Shown here: positions 38,473 through 47,544 of the stretch, piece after piece
Layout: every line of letters starts with the position of its first letter
Numbering within the stretch: the first letter of the stretch is position 1
Assembly (NCBI GenBank): GCA_947497175.1
Contig: CANMFM010000006.1
Location: forward strand, 62,001-126,000
Length of the DNA: 64,000 bases
Direction: 5' to 3'
Source of the DNA: an uncultured Aquimarina sp.
Lineage (GTDB): Bacteria > Bacteroidota > Bacteroidia > Flavobacteriales > Flavobacteriaceae
The notes under the pieces: generated by a model
The model's database searches: none
Told to the model about the DNA's origin: nothing
Seen by the model: the letters and a program-made list of their open reading frames with translations, nothing else
Position numbers and translations under genes: made by a program

Positions 38473-39198
38473 ATGGGACAGAAGACAAATCCAATCGGAA
38501 ATCGCCTTGGTATCATCAGAGGATGGGAGTCCAACTGGTATGGAGGTAATGACTACGGTGATAAACTTGCCGAAGACGATAAGATTAGAAAGTACGTACA
38601 CGCACGTTTATCTAAAGCTAGTGTATCTAGAGTAATCATTGAGCGTACGCTTAAACTTGTAACCGTTACTATCACCACTGCCAGACCTGGTATCATTATC
38701 GGTAAAGGTGGTCAGGAGGTAGACAAGTTAAAAGAGGAGCTTAAGAAGATTACTGAAAAGGAAGTTCAGATCAATATTTTTGAAATCAAAAGACCAGAGC
38801 TAGATGCATTTTTGGTAGGTTCTAGTGTAGCAAGACAAATAGAAAGTCGTATTTCATATCGTCGTGCTATTAAAATGGCTATCGCGGCTGCGATGAGAAT
38901 GAATGCAGAAGGTATCAAGATTCAGATTTCAGGACGTTTGAATGGAGCTGAAATGGCACGTTCAGAGTCTTACAAAGAAGGTCGTATTCCTTTATCAACA
39001 TTTAGAGCTGACATAGATTATGCTTTGGTAGAAGCGCACACTACCTATGGTAGATTGGGTGTGAAAGTATGGATCATGAAAGGCGAAGTATATGGTAAAA
39101 GAGAACTTTCTCCTTTAGTTGGTTTATCCAAAAAACAAGGAAAAGGTGACAGAGGTGGACGAAGTGGTGGAAACAATAAATCACGTCGTAGAAAGTAA
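38473..39198 (+). CDS. rpsC: 30S ribosomal protein S3 (uS3)
   Basis: A 241-residue protein with [21 protein letters not shown], the KH-domain GxxG motif [17 protein letters not shown] and the C-terminal domain [13 protein letters not shown]. It ends in a Gly/Arg/Lys-rich tail. S3 lines the mRNA entry channel and takes part in helicase activity. It precedes rplP by 20 bases. Confidence 0.99.
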   Translation: MGQKTNPIGNRLGIIRGWESNWYGGNDYGDKLAEDDKIRKYVHARLSKASVSRVIIERTLKLVTVTITTARPGIIIGKGGQEVDKLKEELKKITEKEVQINIFEIKRPELDAFLVGSSVARQIESRISYRRAIKMAIAAAMRMNAEGIKIQISGRLNGAEMARSESYKEGRIPLSTFRADIDYALVEAHTTYGRLGVKVWIMKGEVYGKRELSPLVGLSKKQGKGDRGGRSGGNNKSRRRK

Positions 39199-39218
39199 TT
39201 TTTTAAAGTAAATTAACA

Positions 39219-39638
39219 ATGTTACAGCCTAAAAGAACAAAATTCCGTAAACAACAAAAAGGACGTATGAAAGGTCTTTCTCAAAGAGGACATACCCTTT
39301 CTAATGGTACCTTCGGAATCAAATCATTAGATTCAAGTTTTGTTACAGCTAGACAAATTGAAGCAGCTCGTATTTCTGCAACTCGTTATATGAAAAGAGA
39401 AGGTTCTCTGTGGATTAAAATTTTCCCAGACAAACCTATTACAAAAAAGCCTCTTGAAGTACGTATGGGTAAAGGAAAAGGTGCTGTTGAGTATTGGGCA
39501 GCAGTAGTAAAACCAGGAAGAATATTATTTGAAATAAGTGGCGTGCCTTATGACGTAGCTAAAGAAGCATTACGTTTGGCAGCACAAAAACTTCCTGTTA
39601 AAACTAAGTTTATCGTAGCTAGAGATTATCAAGCTTAA
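39219..39638 (+). CDS. rplP: 50S ribosomal protein L16 (uL16)
   Basis: A 139-residue protein with [19 protein letters not shown] and the conserved [21 protein letters not shown]16 helps organise the A-site tRNA on the large subunit and corresponds to eukaryotic L10. It follows rpsC and precedes rpmC, the order common across bacteria. Confidence 0.99.
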   Translation: MLQPKRTKFRKQQKGRMKGLSQRGHTLSNGTFGIKSLDSSFVTARQIEAARISATRYMKREGSLWIKIFPDKPITKKPLEVRMGKGKGAVEYWAAVVKPGRILFEISGVPYDVAKEALRLAAQKLPVKTKFIVARDYQA

Positions 39639-39649
39639 AATTGAGAATT

Positions 39650-39844
39650 ATGAAGCAATCAGAAGTTAAAGAATTATCTACAGCTGAATTACAAGAAGAA
39701 CTTGGTAAAACGCAAAAAGCGTATTCAGATTTAAGAATGGCTCACGCTATGTCTCCTTTAGAAAACCCTTTACAATTACGTAAAGTAAGAAGATCTATTG
39801 CAAGAATGGCTACAGAGCTAACAAAAAGAGAATTAAACGGTTAA
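39650..39844 (+). CDS. rpmC: 50S ribosomal protein L29 (uL29)
   Basis: A 64-residue protein of two helices (MKQSEVKELSTAELQEEL and later NPLQLRKVRRSIARMATEL). I start it at the ATG at 39650 rather than an in-frame TTG at 39641 because the shorter form has normal family length and start codon. L29 is at the exit-tunnel rim beside L23. Confidence 0.96.
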   Translation: MKQSEVKELSTAELQEELGKTQKAYSDLRMAHAMSPLENPLQLRKVRRSIARMATELTKRELNG

Positions 39845-39856
39845 TTCTGCTGAAAG

Positions 39857-40114
39857 ATGGAAAAAAGAAACTTAAGAAAAGAACGTATAGGAGTTGTTAC
39901 TAGTAACAAAATGCAGAAATCAATTGTGGTTTCAGAAGTTAAAAAAGTAAAACATCCTATGTACGGAAAATTCGTGTTAAAAACGAAAAAATACGTTGCA
40001 CACGACGAGAAAAATGACTGCAATATTGGTGATACTGTAAAGATCATGGAAACAAGACCTATGAGTAAAACCAAATGCTGGAGATTAGTAGAAGTAATTG
40101 AAAGAGCGAAGTAA
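39857..40114 (+). CDS. rpsQ: 30S ribosomal protein S17 (uS17)
   Basis: An 85-residue OB-fold protein with [20 protein letters not shown] in basic form, then [18 protein letters not shown] and the terminal [19 protein letters not shown]17 binds the 5' domain of 16S rRNA early in assembly. Two bases separate it from rplN. Confidence 0.99.
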   Translation: MEKRNLRKERIGVVTSNKMQKSIVVSEVKKVKHPMYGKFVLKTKKYVAHDEKNDCNIGDTVKIMETRPMSKTKCWRLVEVIERAK

Positions 40115-40116
40115 TT

Positions 40117-40485
40117 ATGGTACAACAAGAGTCTAGATTAAAAGTAGCCGATAACACAGGTGGTAAAGAAGTTTTAGTTATCCGTGTTTTAGGTGGTACA
40201 GGAAGAAGATACGCCTCTGTAGGAGACAAAATCGTTGTCAGTGTAAAAGAAGCAACTCCTAATGGAAACATTAAAAAAGGAGCAGTTTCAACTGCAGTTG
40301 TTGTTCGTACTAAAAAGGAAGTGCGCAGACCAGATGGTTCATATATTCGTTTTGACGATAATGCTTGTGTGTTATTGAATCCTGCGGGAGAAATGAGAGG
40401 TACACGTGTATTTGGTCCTGTTGCAAGAGAACTTCGTGATAAGCAATTCATGAAGATTGTTTCACTAGCGCCAGAAGTGCTTTAA
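40117..40485 (+). CDS. rplN: 50S ribosomal protein L14 (uL14)
   Basis: A 122-residue beta-barrel protein with [32 protein letters not shown] and the C-terminal [20 protein letters not shown]14 forms an intersubunit bridge and the docking site of RsfS silencing factor. Thirteen bases before rplX. Confidence 0.99.
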   Translation: MVQQESRLKVADNTGGKEVLVIRVLGGTGRRYASVGDKIVVSVKEATPNGNIKKGAVSTAVVVRTKKEVRRPDGSYIRFDDNACVLLNPAGEMRGTRVFGPVARELRDKQFMKIVSLAPEVL

Positions 40486-40498
40486 AACATTTGAGAAG

Positions 40499-40810
40499 AT
40501 GACAAAGCTAAAAATTAAATCAGGAGATACAGTACGAGTTATCGCTGGAGACAATAAAGGTCAAGAAGGTACAGTACAAAAAGTATTGAAAGATAAAAAC
40601 AAGGCGATCGTAGAAGGTGTTAACCTTGTGTCTAAACACCAGAAGCCTAGTGCTACTAATCCACAAGGTGGAATTGTAAAGCAAGAAGCTCCTATTCATA
40701 TTTCTAACTTATCATTGTTAACCTCTAAAGGGGATACAACTAGAGTTGGATACAGAGTAGAAGGAGATAAGAAAGTGAGATTTTCTAAAAAATCTAATGA
40801 AGTAATATAG
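40499..40810 (+). CDS. rplX: 50S ribosomal protein L24 (uL24)
   Basis: A 103-residue protein with the KOW motif [19 protein letters not shown] and then [20 protein letters not shown]24 is an initiator of 50S assembly. Its stop is two bases before rplE. Confidence 0.99.
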   Translation: MTKLKIKSGDTVRVIAGDNKGQEGTVQKVLKDKNKAIVEGVNLVSKHQKPSATNPQGGIVKQEAPIHISNLSLLTSKGDTTRVGYRVEGDKKVRFSKKSNEVI

Positions 40811-40812
40811 TT

Positions 40813-41364
40813 ATGGCTTATATCCCAAGATTAAAACAAGAGTACAAAGACAGAGTAGTGTCTGCTCTTACAGAAGAATTCAGCTATAGTAATGTAATGC
40901 AAGTACCAAAACTTAAAAAAATTGTTTTAAGTAGAGGTGTGGGTGCAGCGGTAGCTGACAAAAAATTAATTGACTACGCAGTAGATGAATTAACAACAAT
41001 CACTGGTCAGAAAGCTATACCAACGATTTCTAAGAAGGATGTTGCTTCTTTTAAATTACGTAAAGGAATGCCAATTGGTGCTAAAGTTACGTTAAGAGGA
41101 GAAAGAATGTATGAATTTTTAGATCGTTTGATTACTTCAGCACTACCACGTGTTAGAGATTTTAACGGTATTAAAGCTACAGGTTTTGATGGTAGAGGTA
41201 ATTACTCTTTAGGAATTACTGAGCAAATTATTTTCCCGGAAATTGATATTGATAAAGTAAATAAAATTTCTGGAATGAATATCACATTTGAAACTTCAGC
41301 AAATACAGATAAAGAAGCAAAATCATTGTTAACCGAACTAGGGTTACCTTTTAAAAAGAATTAA
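40813..41364 (+). CDS. rplE: 50S ribosomal protein L5 (uL5)
   Basis: A 183-residue protein with [41 protein letters not shown] and [21 protein letters not shown]5 binds 5S rRNA and contacts the P-site tRNA elbow. It precedes rpsN by two bases. Confidence 0.99.
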   Translation: MAYIPRLKQEYKDRVVSALTEEFSYSNVMQVPKLKKIVLSRGVGAAVADKKLIDYAVDELTTITGQKAIPTISKKDVASFKLRKGMPIGAKVTLRGERMYEFLDRLITSALPRVRDFNGIKATGFDGRGNYSLGITEQIIFPEIDIDKVNKISGMNITFETSANTDKEAKSLLTELGLPFKKN

Positions 41365-41366
41365 TT

Positions 41367-41636
41367 ATGGCTAAAGAATCAATGAAAGCCCGTGAGGTGA
41401 AGAGAGCAAAAACTGTAGCTAAATATGCTGAGAAACGTAAGGCTTTAAAAGAAGCTGGAGATTACGAAGCATTACAGAAGCTACCAAAAAATGCTTCTCC
41501 TGTTCGCCAGCATAATCGTTGTAAATTAACTGGTAGACCTAAAGGATATATGCGCCAGTTCGGTATTTCTCGTGTTACATTTAGAGAAATGGCAAACCAA
41601 GGATTGATCCCAGGTGTAACGAAAGCTAGTTGGTAA
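41367..41636 (+). CDS. rpsN: 30S ribosomal protein S14, zinc-free form (uS14)
   Basis: An 89-residue protein with the C-terminal signature [19 protein letters not shown]. It lacks the two CxxC pairs of the short zinc-binding form and matches the longer zinc-independent type. S14 is a late-assembling 30S head protein. A 68-base gap with a possible hairpin follows before rpsH. Confidence 0.97.
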   Translation: MAKESMKAREVKRAKTVAKYAEKRKALKEAGDYEALQKLPKNASPVRQHNRCKLTGRPKGYMRQFGISRVTFREMANQGLIPGVTKASW

Positions 41637-41650
41637 GAATAAAAAATTAA

Positions 41651-41686
41651 TTGGTTTAAGGTTCGGCTAGAGAAGTTGAAAACCAA
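41651..41686 (+). promoter_or_regulatory. Hairpin in the rpsN-rpsH gap, candidate leader for rpsH
   Basis: TTGGTTT (41651-41657) can pair with AAACCAA (41680-41686) around a 22-base loop that can fold further at TTC/GAA. It lies in the only sizeable gap between rplN and secY and ends 18 bases before the rpsH ATG. S8 represses the spc operon in E. coli by binding a mimic of its rRNA site. Whether this element acts similarly is speculation. Confidence 0.35.
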
Positions 41687-41704
41687 AACCATAAATTCTA
41701 TATA

Positions 41705-42103
41705 ATGAATACAGATCCTATAGCAGATTATTTAACCAGAATTCGTAATGCAAATAGTGCTCAACACAGAGTAGTTGAGATTCCTGCATCAAAGGTTAAA
41801 AAAGAGATCACTAAAATATTATTCGATCAAGGATATATTTTAAGTTATAAATTTGAAGATAATACAGTTCAAGGTACTATCAAAATCGCACTTAAGTACG
41901 ATAAAATGACAAAAGAGCCTGTAATTAAAGAATTACAAAGAATCAGTAAGCCTGGTTTACGTAAATATGCAGGATCTAGTGAGATTCCTAGAATCCTTAA
42001 CGGGTTAGGGATTGCTATCGTGTCTACTTCTCACGGTGTAATGACCGGTAAGCAAGCAAGACAAGAAAATGTAGGTGGAGAAGTACTTTGCTACGTATAT
42101 TAA
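41705..42103 (+). CDS. rpsH: 30S ribosomal protein S8 (uS8)
   Basis: A 132-residue protein with [20 protein letters not shown] and the C-terminal [21 protein letters not shown]8 binds helix 21 of 16S rRNA and in E. coli is the translational repressor of the spc operon. It follows an unusual 68-base gap that may contain a regulatory structure. Confidence 0.99.
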   Translation: MNTDPIADYLTRIRNANSAQHRVVEIPASKVKKEITKILFDQGYILSYKFEDNTVQGTIKIALKYDKMTKEPVIKELQRISKPGLRKYAGSSEIPRILNGLGIAIVSTSHGVMTGKQARQENVGGEVLCYVY

Positions 42104-42123
42104 CAGTATAAAAGACAAAAGAA

Positions 42124-42666
42124 ATGTCAAGAATAGGAAAAAATCCAGTAACTATTCCGTCTGGTGTCACTGTTGAAGTGACAGGTAATGTTGTTACTGT
42201 TAAAGGAAAATTAGGAGAGCTTTCTCAAGAAATCGACGCGGTTGTCGTAAAAGTTGAGGAAGGCCAGGTAGTTTTAGAAAGACCAAGTGAAGCTAAAGAT
42301 CATAAGGCTAAGCATGGTTTATACAGAGCTTTGATTCAAAACATGGTGGTTGGAGTTTCTGAAGGTTTTACCAAAGAGTTAGAATTGGTAGGAGTAGGTT
42401 ATAGAGCTTCCAATCAAGGTCAAAAATTAGATTTGGCTTTAGGATTCTCTCATAACATTGTTTTAGACTTGGCGCCAGAGGTAAAAGTTGAAACGATTTC
42501 AGAAAAAGGTAAAAACCCTATCGTAAAATTAACTTCTCATGATAAGCAATTGGTTGGACAGGTAGCCGCTAAAATTAGAAGCTTCCGTAAGCCAGAGCCT
42601 TACAAAGGGAAAGGAATTAAATTCGTAGGAGAACAATTAAGAAGAAAAGCAGGTAAATCTGCATAA
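42124..42666 (+). CDS. rplF: 50S ribosomal protein L6 (uL6)
   Basis: A 180-residue protein made of two related domains. It opens MSRIGKNPVTIPSGV and has the conserved KPEPYKGKGIKFVGEQLRRK near the C-terminus. L6 sits by the sarcin-ricin loop close to the factor-binding site. Confidence 0.99.
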   Translation: MSRIGKNPVTIPSGVTVEVTGNVVTVKGKLGELSQEIDAVVVKVEEGQVVLERPSEAKDHKAKHGLYRALIQNMVVGVSEGFTKELELVGVGYRASNQGQKLDLALGFSHNIVLDLAPEVKVETISEKGKNPIVKLTSHDKQLVGQVAAKIRSFRKPEPYKGKGIKFVGEQLRRKAGKSA

Positions 42667-42676
42667 TAACTAAGTT

Positions 42677-43033
42677 ATGGCATTCTCAAAAGATTTAAGA
42701 AGATTAAAGATAAGAAAGCGTATCCGCGGTAGTGTTAGCGGAACAGAACAACGTCCTAGATTATCTGTTTATAGAAGTAATAAAGAAATCTATGCGCAAA
42801 TCATAGATGATGTGACTGGTAAAACTATCAGTTCAGCTTCTTCAAGAGATAAAGACATTGCTTCGGCAGCAGGAAATAAAGTAGAAAAAGCAGGGCTAGT
42901 AGGAAAAGCTCTAGCTGAAAAAGCTAAGAAAGCTGGTGTTGAAACTGTATCCTTTGATAGAGGAGGATATTTATATCATGGAAGAGTAAAATCATTAGCA
43001 GACGGTGCTAGAGAAGCAGGACTAAAATTCTAA
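42677..43033 (+). CDS. rplR: 50S ribosomal protein L18 (uL18)
   Basis: A 118-residue protein with [20 protein letters not shown] and [25 protein letters not shown]18 carries 5S rRNA into the central protuberance together with L5. It precedes rpsE by six bases. Confidence 0.99.
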   Translation: MAFSKDLRRLKIRKRIRGSVSGTEQRPRLSVYRSNKEIYAQIIDDVTGKTISSASSRDKDIASAAGNKVEKAGLVGKALAEKAKKAGVETVSFDRGGYLYHGRVKSLADGAREAGLKF

Positions 43034-43039
43034 GAAATT

Positions 43040-43564
43040 ATGTATCAGAAATATAAAAACGCAGAATTAGTAAAACCAAGTGGACTAGAACTTAAAGATC
43101 GTTTAGTTGGTGTACAACGTGTTACTAAGGTAACAAAAGGAGGTAGAGCATTTGGGTTCTCTGCAATCGTAGTTGTAGGTGATGAAAACGGTGTTGTAGG
43201 TCACGGTTTAGGAAAGTCTAAAGAGGTAGCAGAAGCTATCGCTAAGGCAGTAGAAGATGCAAAAAAGAATTTGGTTCGTATTCCATTGCACAAAGGTACA
43301 TTGCCACATGAGCAAAAAGGGAAGTATGGTGGAGCAAGAGTCTTGCTTATGCCAGCTGCAACTGGTACCGGGGTAATCGCTGGTGGAGCTATCCGTGCAG
43401 TACTAGAATCTGTAGGAGTGCATGATGTACTTTCTAAGAACCAAGGATCGTCTAACCCACACAATGTGGTGAAAGCAACGTTTGATGCTTTATTGCAAAT
43501 GCGAAGTGCACAGCAAGTAGCAAAACAACGTGGAGTTTCACTTGAAAAAGTGTTTAAAGGATAA
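43040..43564 (+). CDS. rpsE: 30S ribosomal protein S5 (uS5)
   Basis: A 174-residue protein with a double-stranded-RNA-binding-like N-terminal domain ([34 protein letters not shown]) and a C-terminal domain with [17 protein letters not shown] and [19 protein letters not shown]5 affects decoding fidelity and spectinomycin response in other bacteria. Confidence 0.99.
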   Translation: MYQKYKNAELVKPSGLELKDRLVGVQRVTKVTKGGRAFGFSAIVVVGDENGVVGHGLGKSKEVAEAIAKAVEDAKKNLVRIPLHKGTLPHEQKGKYGGARVLLMPAATGTGVIAGGAIRAVLESVGVHDVLSKNQGSSNPHNVVKATFDALLQMRSAQQVAKQRGVSLEKVFKG

Positions 43565-43574
43565 ATAGGAAACG

Positions 43575-43754
43575 ATGGCAAAGATTAAAATTACTAAAGT
43601 AAAAAGTGCAATAAATCGCACTCAAAGACAAAAGAGAACCCTAGAGGCTCTAGGTCTTAAGAAGATCGGCCAGGTTGTGGAGCACGATGATACTCCTAAT
43701 ATCCTTGGGATGGTAAATAAAGTTAAACATTTAGTTTCGGTAGAAACAAAATAA
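43575..43754 (+). CDS. rpmD: 50S ribosomal protein L30 (uL30)
   Basis: A 59-residue protein with MAKIKITKVKSAINRTQRQK, LEALGLKKIGQVVEHDDTP and the end LVSVETK. The ATG is 10 bases after rpsE and rplO begins 9 bases later, the conserved rpsE-rpmD-rplO order. L30 is a small peripheral 50S protein near 5S rRNA. The gene is short but its sequence and position leave little doubt. Confidence 0.98.
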   Translation: MAKIKITKVKSAINRTQRQKRTLEALGLKKIGQVVEHDDTPNILGMVNKVKHLVSVETK

Positions 43755-43763
43755 TATAAGCAC

Positions 43764-44216
43764 ATGGATTTAAGTAACTTAAAACCTGCTGCAGGTTCGG
43801 TAAAAAATAACAGTAAGCGAGTGGGTCGTGGACAAGGTTCTGGAAAAGGCGGAACTGCTACTCGTGGTCATAAAGGAGCGAAATCACGTTCTGGGTATTC
43901 TAAAAAGATCGGTTTTGAAGGAGGTCAAATGCCACTTCAGAGACGTGTGCCTAAATTTGGTTTCAAAAACATTAACAGAAAAGAGTATCAAGGTATTAAC
44001 CTAGACACACTACAAAAATTAGTAGATGATGGGAAGATTACAGATACTGTAGATCTTGATGTAATTTTAGCTACACGCCTTGCTGGGAAAAATGATTTGA
44101 TTAAGATACTGGGAAGAGGTGAATTGAAGGCGAAGTTGAAAGTCTCAGCTCACAAATTTACAGCCACAGCAAAAGCAGCTATAGAAGCAGCCGGTGGTGA
44201 AGCAGTAACCTTATAA
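43764..44216 (+). CDS. rplO: 50S ribosomal protein L15 (uL15)
   Basis: A 150-residue protein with the Gly/Lys-rich N-terminal extension RVGRGQGSGKGGTATRGHKG and a central FEGGQMPLQRRVPKFGF motif. L15 is a late-assembly 50S core protein. Ten bases before secY. Confidence 0.99.
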   Translation: MDLSNLKPAAGSVKNNSKRVGRGQGSGKGGTATRGHKGAKSRSGYSKKIGFEGGQMPLQRRVPKFGFKNINRKEYQGINLDTLQKLVDDGKITDTVDLDVILATRLAGKNDLIKILGRGELKAKLKVSAHKFTATAKAAIEAAGGEAVTL

Positions 44217-44226
44217 TAGACAATTC

Positions 44227-45567
44227 ATGAAATTTATTGATACAATAAAAAACATTTGGAAAATCGAAGAGCTAAAAAATAGAATCTTAGTGACACTAGG
44301 ATTACTTTTAGTATATCGTTTTGGAGCGCAAGTTGTACTTCCGGGAGTAGATGCTGCACAATTAGCTGAATTGGGTACTCAAACTCAAGATGGTATTTTA
44401 GGACTGCTTAATGCATTTACAGGAGGAGCCTTTGCAAATGCTTCAGTATTTGCTTTGGGTATTATGCCGTATATATCTGCTTCTATTGTTGTGCAGTTGA
44501 TGGGGATTGCTATTCCGTATCTGCAAAAATTACAAAAAGAAGGAGAAAGTGGTAGAAAAAAGATTAATCAAATCACACGTTGGTTAACTATTGCTATTAC
44601 ATTGGTTCAAGGACCAGGTTATATCTATAATTTATTTGCAACATTACCGGCAGAAGCTTTTGTTATTCCAAACCAAACCGTTTTTGTTGTGTCTTCTGTT
44701 ATCATTATATCAACAGGTTGTATTTTTGCAATGTGGCTTGGAGAGAAGATCACAGATAAGGGTATTGGTAATGGTATTTCGCTGTTAATTATGGTAGGGA
44801 TCATTGCTACATTACCACAATCATTTGTACAAAACTTCATTTCGAGAACATCAGGAGAAGGTGGAGATATCATAATGGTATTAATCGAATTAGTAATATG
44901 GTTCGTGATTATCCTGGCATCTGTATTGTTAGTAATGGCTGTACGTCAGATTCCTGTACAATATGCAAGAAGAACAGCAGGTGGTGGTTATGAAAAAAAC
45001 GTCTTCGGATCTCGACAGTATATACCTTTAAAGCTTAATGCATCAGGTGTAATGCCAATTATATTTGCTCAGGCAATTATGTTTGTCCCTGGTTTTGTTG
45101 CTGCAAGTATGTCTGATTCTGAGGCTGCTCAGGGAGTGACTGCAGCTTTCAGCGATATCTTCGGATTGTGGTATAACTTAGTGTTTGCATTATTAATTAT
45201 TGTGTTCACCTATTTTTATACCGCTATTACGGTTCCGACAAATAAAATGGCAGATGATTTAAAGCGTAGTGGAGGTTTTATCCCGGGTATTAGACCCGGA
45301 ACAGAAACTGCGGAATATTTAGATAAGATTATGTCGCAAATCACGTTGCCGGGATCAATTTTTCTAGCATTAATTGCGATATTTCCTGCTATTGCTGTAA
45401 AATTGTTGGATGTTCAGCAAGGTTGGGCATTGTTTTTTGGAGGAACATCTTTACTAATTATGGTGGGTGTTGCGATAGATACTATGCAACAAGTTAATTC
45501 TTACTTGTTAAATAGACATTATGATGGATTAATGAAAACTGGTAAAAACCGTAAAGCAGTAGCATAA
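44227..45567 (+). CDS. secY: Protein translocase channel subunit SecY
   Basis: A 446-residue inner-membrane protein with ten predicted helices. It has the plug and first-helix motif [12 protein letters not shown], the [17 protein letters not shown] motif after helix two, [14 protein letters not shown] and the cytosolic loop [20 protein letters not shown] that contacts the ribosome and SecA. SecY forms the channel for export and membrane insertion of proteins; secE and secG are not here. Its last base is the first base of the infA ATG. Confidence 0.99.
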   Translation: MKFIDTIKNIWKIEELKNRILVTLGLLLVYRFGAQVVLPGVDAAQLAELGTQTQDGILGLLNAFTGGAFANASVFALGIMPYISASIVVQLMGIAIPYLQKLQKEGESGRKKINQITRWLTIAITLVQGPGYIYNLFATLPAEAFVIPNQTVFVVSSVIIISTGCIFAMWLGEKITDKGIGNGISLLIMVGIIATLPQSFVQNFISRTSGEGGDIIMVLIELVIWFVIILASVLLVMAVRQIPVQYARRTAGGGYEKNVFGSRQYIPLKLNASGVMPIIFAQAIMFVPGFVAASMSDSEAAQGVTAAFSDIFGLWYNLVFALLIIVFTYFYTAITVPTNKMADDLKRSGGFIPGIRPGTETAEYLDKIMSQITLPGSIFLALIAIFPAIAVKLLDVQQGWALFFGGTSLLIMVGVAIDTMQQVNSYLLNRHYDGLMKTGKNRKAVA

Positions 45568-45782
45568 TGGCAAAACAACCGGCAATAGAACAAGACGGAA
45601 GTATTATCGAAGCATTATCGAATGCGATGTTTCGTGTAGAACTAGAAAATGGTCATGTTGTAACAGCTCATATCTCTGGGAAAATGCGTATGCATTATAT
45701 AAAATTATTACCAGGGGATAAGGTGAAATTAGAAATGAGTCCTTATGATTTAACTAAGGCTCGTATAACATATAGATACTAA
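45567..45782 (+). CDS. infA: Translation initiation factor IF-1
   Basis: A 71-residue S1-domain OB-fold protein with [38 protein letters not shown] and [16 protein letters not shown]-1 occupies the 30S A site during initiation. It overlaps the secY stop by one base (TAATG) and ends the secY unit; a 117-base gap with a promoter follows. Confidence 0.99.
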   Translation: MAKQPAIEQDGSIIEALSNAMFRVELENGHVVTAHISGKMRMHYIKLLPGDKVKLEMSPYDLTKARITYRY

Positions 45783-45795
45783 TAATTTAATAATA

Positions 45796-45825
45796 TTGTT
45801 ATTTAAGATTTTTTCTGTATTTTTG
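45796..45825 (+). promoter_or_regulatory. Internal promoter of the rpmJ-rpsM-rpsK-rpsD-rpoA-rplQ unit
   Basis: TTG (45796-45798), exactly 19 bases, then TATTTTTG (45818-45825) matches the phylum promoter closely. The transcript would start near 45832 with a leader of about 68 bases before rpmJ that holds a small GATACC/GGTATT hairpin (45848-45870). The downstream alpha-operon genes may thus be expressed separately from the S10-spc part. Confidence 0.75.
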
Positions 45826-45847
45826 CAGGCCGAAAAATCTTGTTAAT

Positions 45848-45870
45848 GATACCTTCTTAGAAACGGTATT
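45848..45870 (+). promoter_or_regulatory. Leader hairpin before rpmJ
   Basis: GATACC (45848-45853) pairs with GGTATT (45865-45870) over six positions with one G-U pair and an 11-base loop. CTTG and CAAG further out extend the fold. It lies inside the predicted leader; role unknown. Confidence 0.3.
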
Positions 45871-45899
45871 GATCGTTTTCAAGAATTAAATACAAAGAG

Positions 45900-46016
45900 A
45901 TGAAAGTAAGAGCATCATTAAAAAAGAGAAGTGCCGAGTGCAAGATTGTGCGTAGAAAAGGCCGACTTTACGTAATTAATAAAAAGAATCCTAGATTTAA
46001 ACAAAGACAAGGGTAA
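45900..46016 (+). CDS. rpmJ: 50S ribosomal protein L36, zinc-independent form (bL36)
   Basis: A 38-residue protein, [20 protein letters not shown] in its first 20 residues and ending KQRQG. Compared with zinc-binding L36, three of the four ligands are replaced: Ser at position 11, Asn at 27 and Phe at 33. Only Cys14 remains, so it should not bind zinc. It begins two bases before rpsM in spacing and is the first gene behind the internal promoter. Confidence 0.97.
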   Translation: MKVRASLKKRSAECKIVRRKGRLYVINKKNPRFKQRQG

Positions 46017-46018
46017 TT

Positions 46019-46393
46019 ATGGCAAGAATTGCAGGGGTAGATATACCTAAACAAAAGCGAGGAGTTATAGCATTAACCTATATCTTCGGAATTGGTAGAA
46101 GTAGAGCTAAAGAAATTTTAGCTAACGCCAAAGTAGATGAGAGTATAAAAGTTTCTGATTGGGATGACGATCAAATAGGTCGTATCCGTGAAGCTGTAGG
46201 AGCCTATACCATAGAAGGAGAGTTACGTTCTGAAGTGCAGTTAAATATCAAGCGTCTTATGGATATAGGATGTTATAGAGGTATACGTCACAGAGCTGGT
46301 TTACCACTTAGAGGGCAACGTACTAAGAATAACTCTAGAACACGTAAAGGAAGAAGAAAAACAGTTGCTAACAAGAAAAAAGCAACTAAATAA
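46019..46393 (+). CDS. rpsM: 30S ribosomal protein S13 (uS13)
   Basis: A 124-residue protein with [20 protein letters not shown], the helix-two-turn-helix region, and a basic tail [20 protein letters not shown] that contacts P-site tRNA and forms bridge B1. Eight bases before rpsK. Confidence 0.99.
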   Translation: MARIAGVDIPKQKRGVIALTYIFGIGRSRAKEILANAKVDESIKVSDWDDDQIGRIREAVGAYTIEGELRSEVQLNIKRLMDIGCYRGIRHRAGLPLRGQRTKNNSRTRKGRRKTVANKKKATK

Positions 46394-46401
46394 TAAGTAG
46401 T

Positions 46402-46785
46402 ATGGCAAAGTCAACTTCAAAAAAACGTAAAGTAATTGTTGAGTCTGTAGGTGAAGCACACGTTACAGCTTCTTTCAACAACATTATTATTTCGTTAACC
46501 AATAAAAAAGGAGACGTTATTTCTTGGTCTTCTGCTGGTAAAATGGGATTCAGAGGTTCTAAAAAGAACACTCCTTATGCTGCACAGCTAGCTGCCGAAG
46601 ATGCTTCAAAAGTAGCTATCGAAGCAGGACTAAAGAAAGTGAAAGTATACGTTAAAGGCCCTGGTAACGGTAGAGAATCAGCAATACGTTCTCTGCATAA
46701 TGCAGGAATTGAGGTTTCAGAGATTATCGATGTAACACCAATGCCGCACAACGGTTGTCGTCCTCCTAAAAGACGTAGAGTATAA
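46402..46785 (+). CDS. rpsK: 30S ribosomal protein S11 (uS11)
   Basis: A 127-residue protein with [20 protein letters not shown] and the C-terminal [18 protein letters not shown]. The conserved PHNG motif includes the Asn-Gly site that can form isoaspartate. S11 lies on the platform beside the Shine-Dalgarno cleft. A 129-base gap with two RNA structures separates it from rpsD. Confidence 0.99.
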   Translation: MAKSTSKKRKVIVESVGEAHVTASFNNIIISLTNKKGDVISWSSAGKMGFRGSKKNTPYAAQLAAEDASKVAIEAGLKKVKVYVKGPGNGRESAIRSLHNAGIEVSEIIDVTPMPHNGCRPPKRRRV

Positions 46786-46790
46786 TTTTT

Positions 46791-46813
46791 ATCCCGAACC
46801 TTGAGTTCGGGAT
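46791..46813 (+). terminator. Hairpin after rpsK
   Basis: A perfect 9-bp stem ATCCCGAAC / GTTCGGGAT with a five-base loop starts five bases after the rpsK stop. The downstream CTCTTTATATT is only weakly T-rich, so it would terminate partially at best. Hairpins beginning ATCCCG also occur before argS (58543-58562). Confidence 0.5.
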
Positions 46814-46843
46814 CTCTTTATATTAAAACAATAAGTAATCGAA

Positions 46844-46896
46844 AAGAGGGAAAATGATTATCGAAGGAAAGAGACCTTAATTCATAATCACCTCTT
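46844..46896 (+). promoter_or_regulatory. Structured leader before rpsD, candidate S4 autoregulation site
   Basis: Three nested helices: AAGAGG (46844-46849) with CCTCTT (46891-46896), TGATTAT (46855-46861) with ATAATCA (46884-46890), and AAGG (46864-46867) with CCTT (46875-46878). It ends 18 bases before the rpsD ATG. S4 is the known repressor of the alpha operon in E. coli and Bacillus, which supports a similar role here. The function is inferred from position and structure only. Confidence 0.55.
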
Positions 46897-46914
46897 ATAA
46901 CTAAATTATTAATA

Positions 46915-47520
46915 ATGGCAAGATATACTGGTCCAAAAACTAAGATCGCTCGTAAATTTGGAGAAGCGATATTCGGAGACGATAAGTCATTCGAAAGAAG
47001 AAATTACCCTCCTGGTCAACACGGAAACAACAGAAGAAGAGGTAAGAAAAGTGAATATGCTATCCAGTTAATGGAAAAGCAAAAGGCAAAATATACATAC
47101 GGAGTTTTAGAACGTCAGTTCCGTAATATGTTCGAGAAAGCAACTCGTGCACAAGGTATTACTGGTGAAGTATTACTTCAATTATGTGAATCTCGTTTGG
47201 ATAACGTCGTGTTTAGAATGGGATTAGCAAATTCTCGTCGAGGAGCAAGACAGTTAGTTTCGCACAGACATATTACTGTTAACGGGCAACAAGTAAATAT
47301 TCCTTCTTATCAATTGAAAGCAGGAGATGTTGTTGGGGTAAGAGAAAAATCAAAATCATTAGAAGTAATCCAAAATTCGCTTACTAATAATAGTAAGGTA
47401 TATGAGTGGATTACATTCAATAATGATACAAAACAAGGTACTTTTGTATCTGTTCCGGCTAGAATTCAAATTCCGGAAAATATTAACGAACAATTCATTG
47501 TCGAATTATACTCTAAGTAA
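46915..47520 (+). CDS. rpsD: 30S ribosomal protein S4, zinc-free form (uS4)
   Basis: A 201-residue protein with [40 protein letters not shown] and the S4 domain [20 protein letters not shown] (about 90-150). It lacks the N-terminal zinc-finger cysteines. S4 starts 30S assembly and acts in rRNA antitermination and translational repression in other bacteria. It follows a structured 129-base gap and precedes rpoA by 24 bases. Confidence 0.99.
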   Translation: MARYTGPKTKIARKFGEAIFGDDKSFERRNYPPGQHGNNRRRGKKSEYAIQLMEKQKAKYTYGVLERQFRNMFEKATRAQGITGEVLLQLCESRLDNVVFRMGLANSRRGARQLVSHRHITVNGQQVNIPSYQLKAGDVVGVREKSKSLEVIQNSLTNNSKVYEWITFNNDTKQGTFVSVPARIQIPENINEQFIVELYSK

Positions 47521-47544
47521 TAACGCTAAAGAAGAAACAACAAT

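Noticed and set aside
43201..43581. 126-codon minus-strand frame opposite rpsE
   Set aside because: It is fully inside rpsE, with composition explained by the complementary strand of the conserved ribosomal gene.
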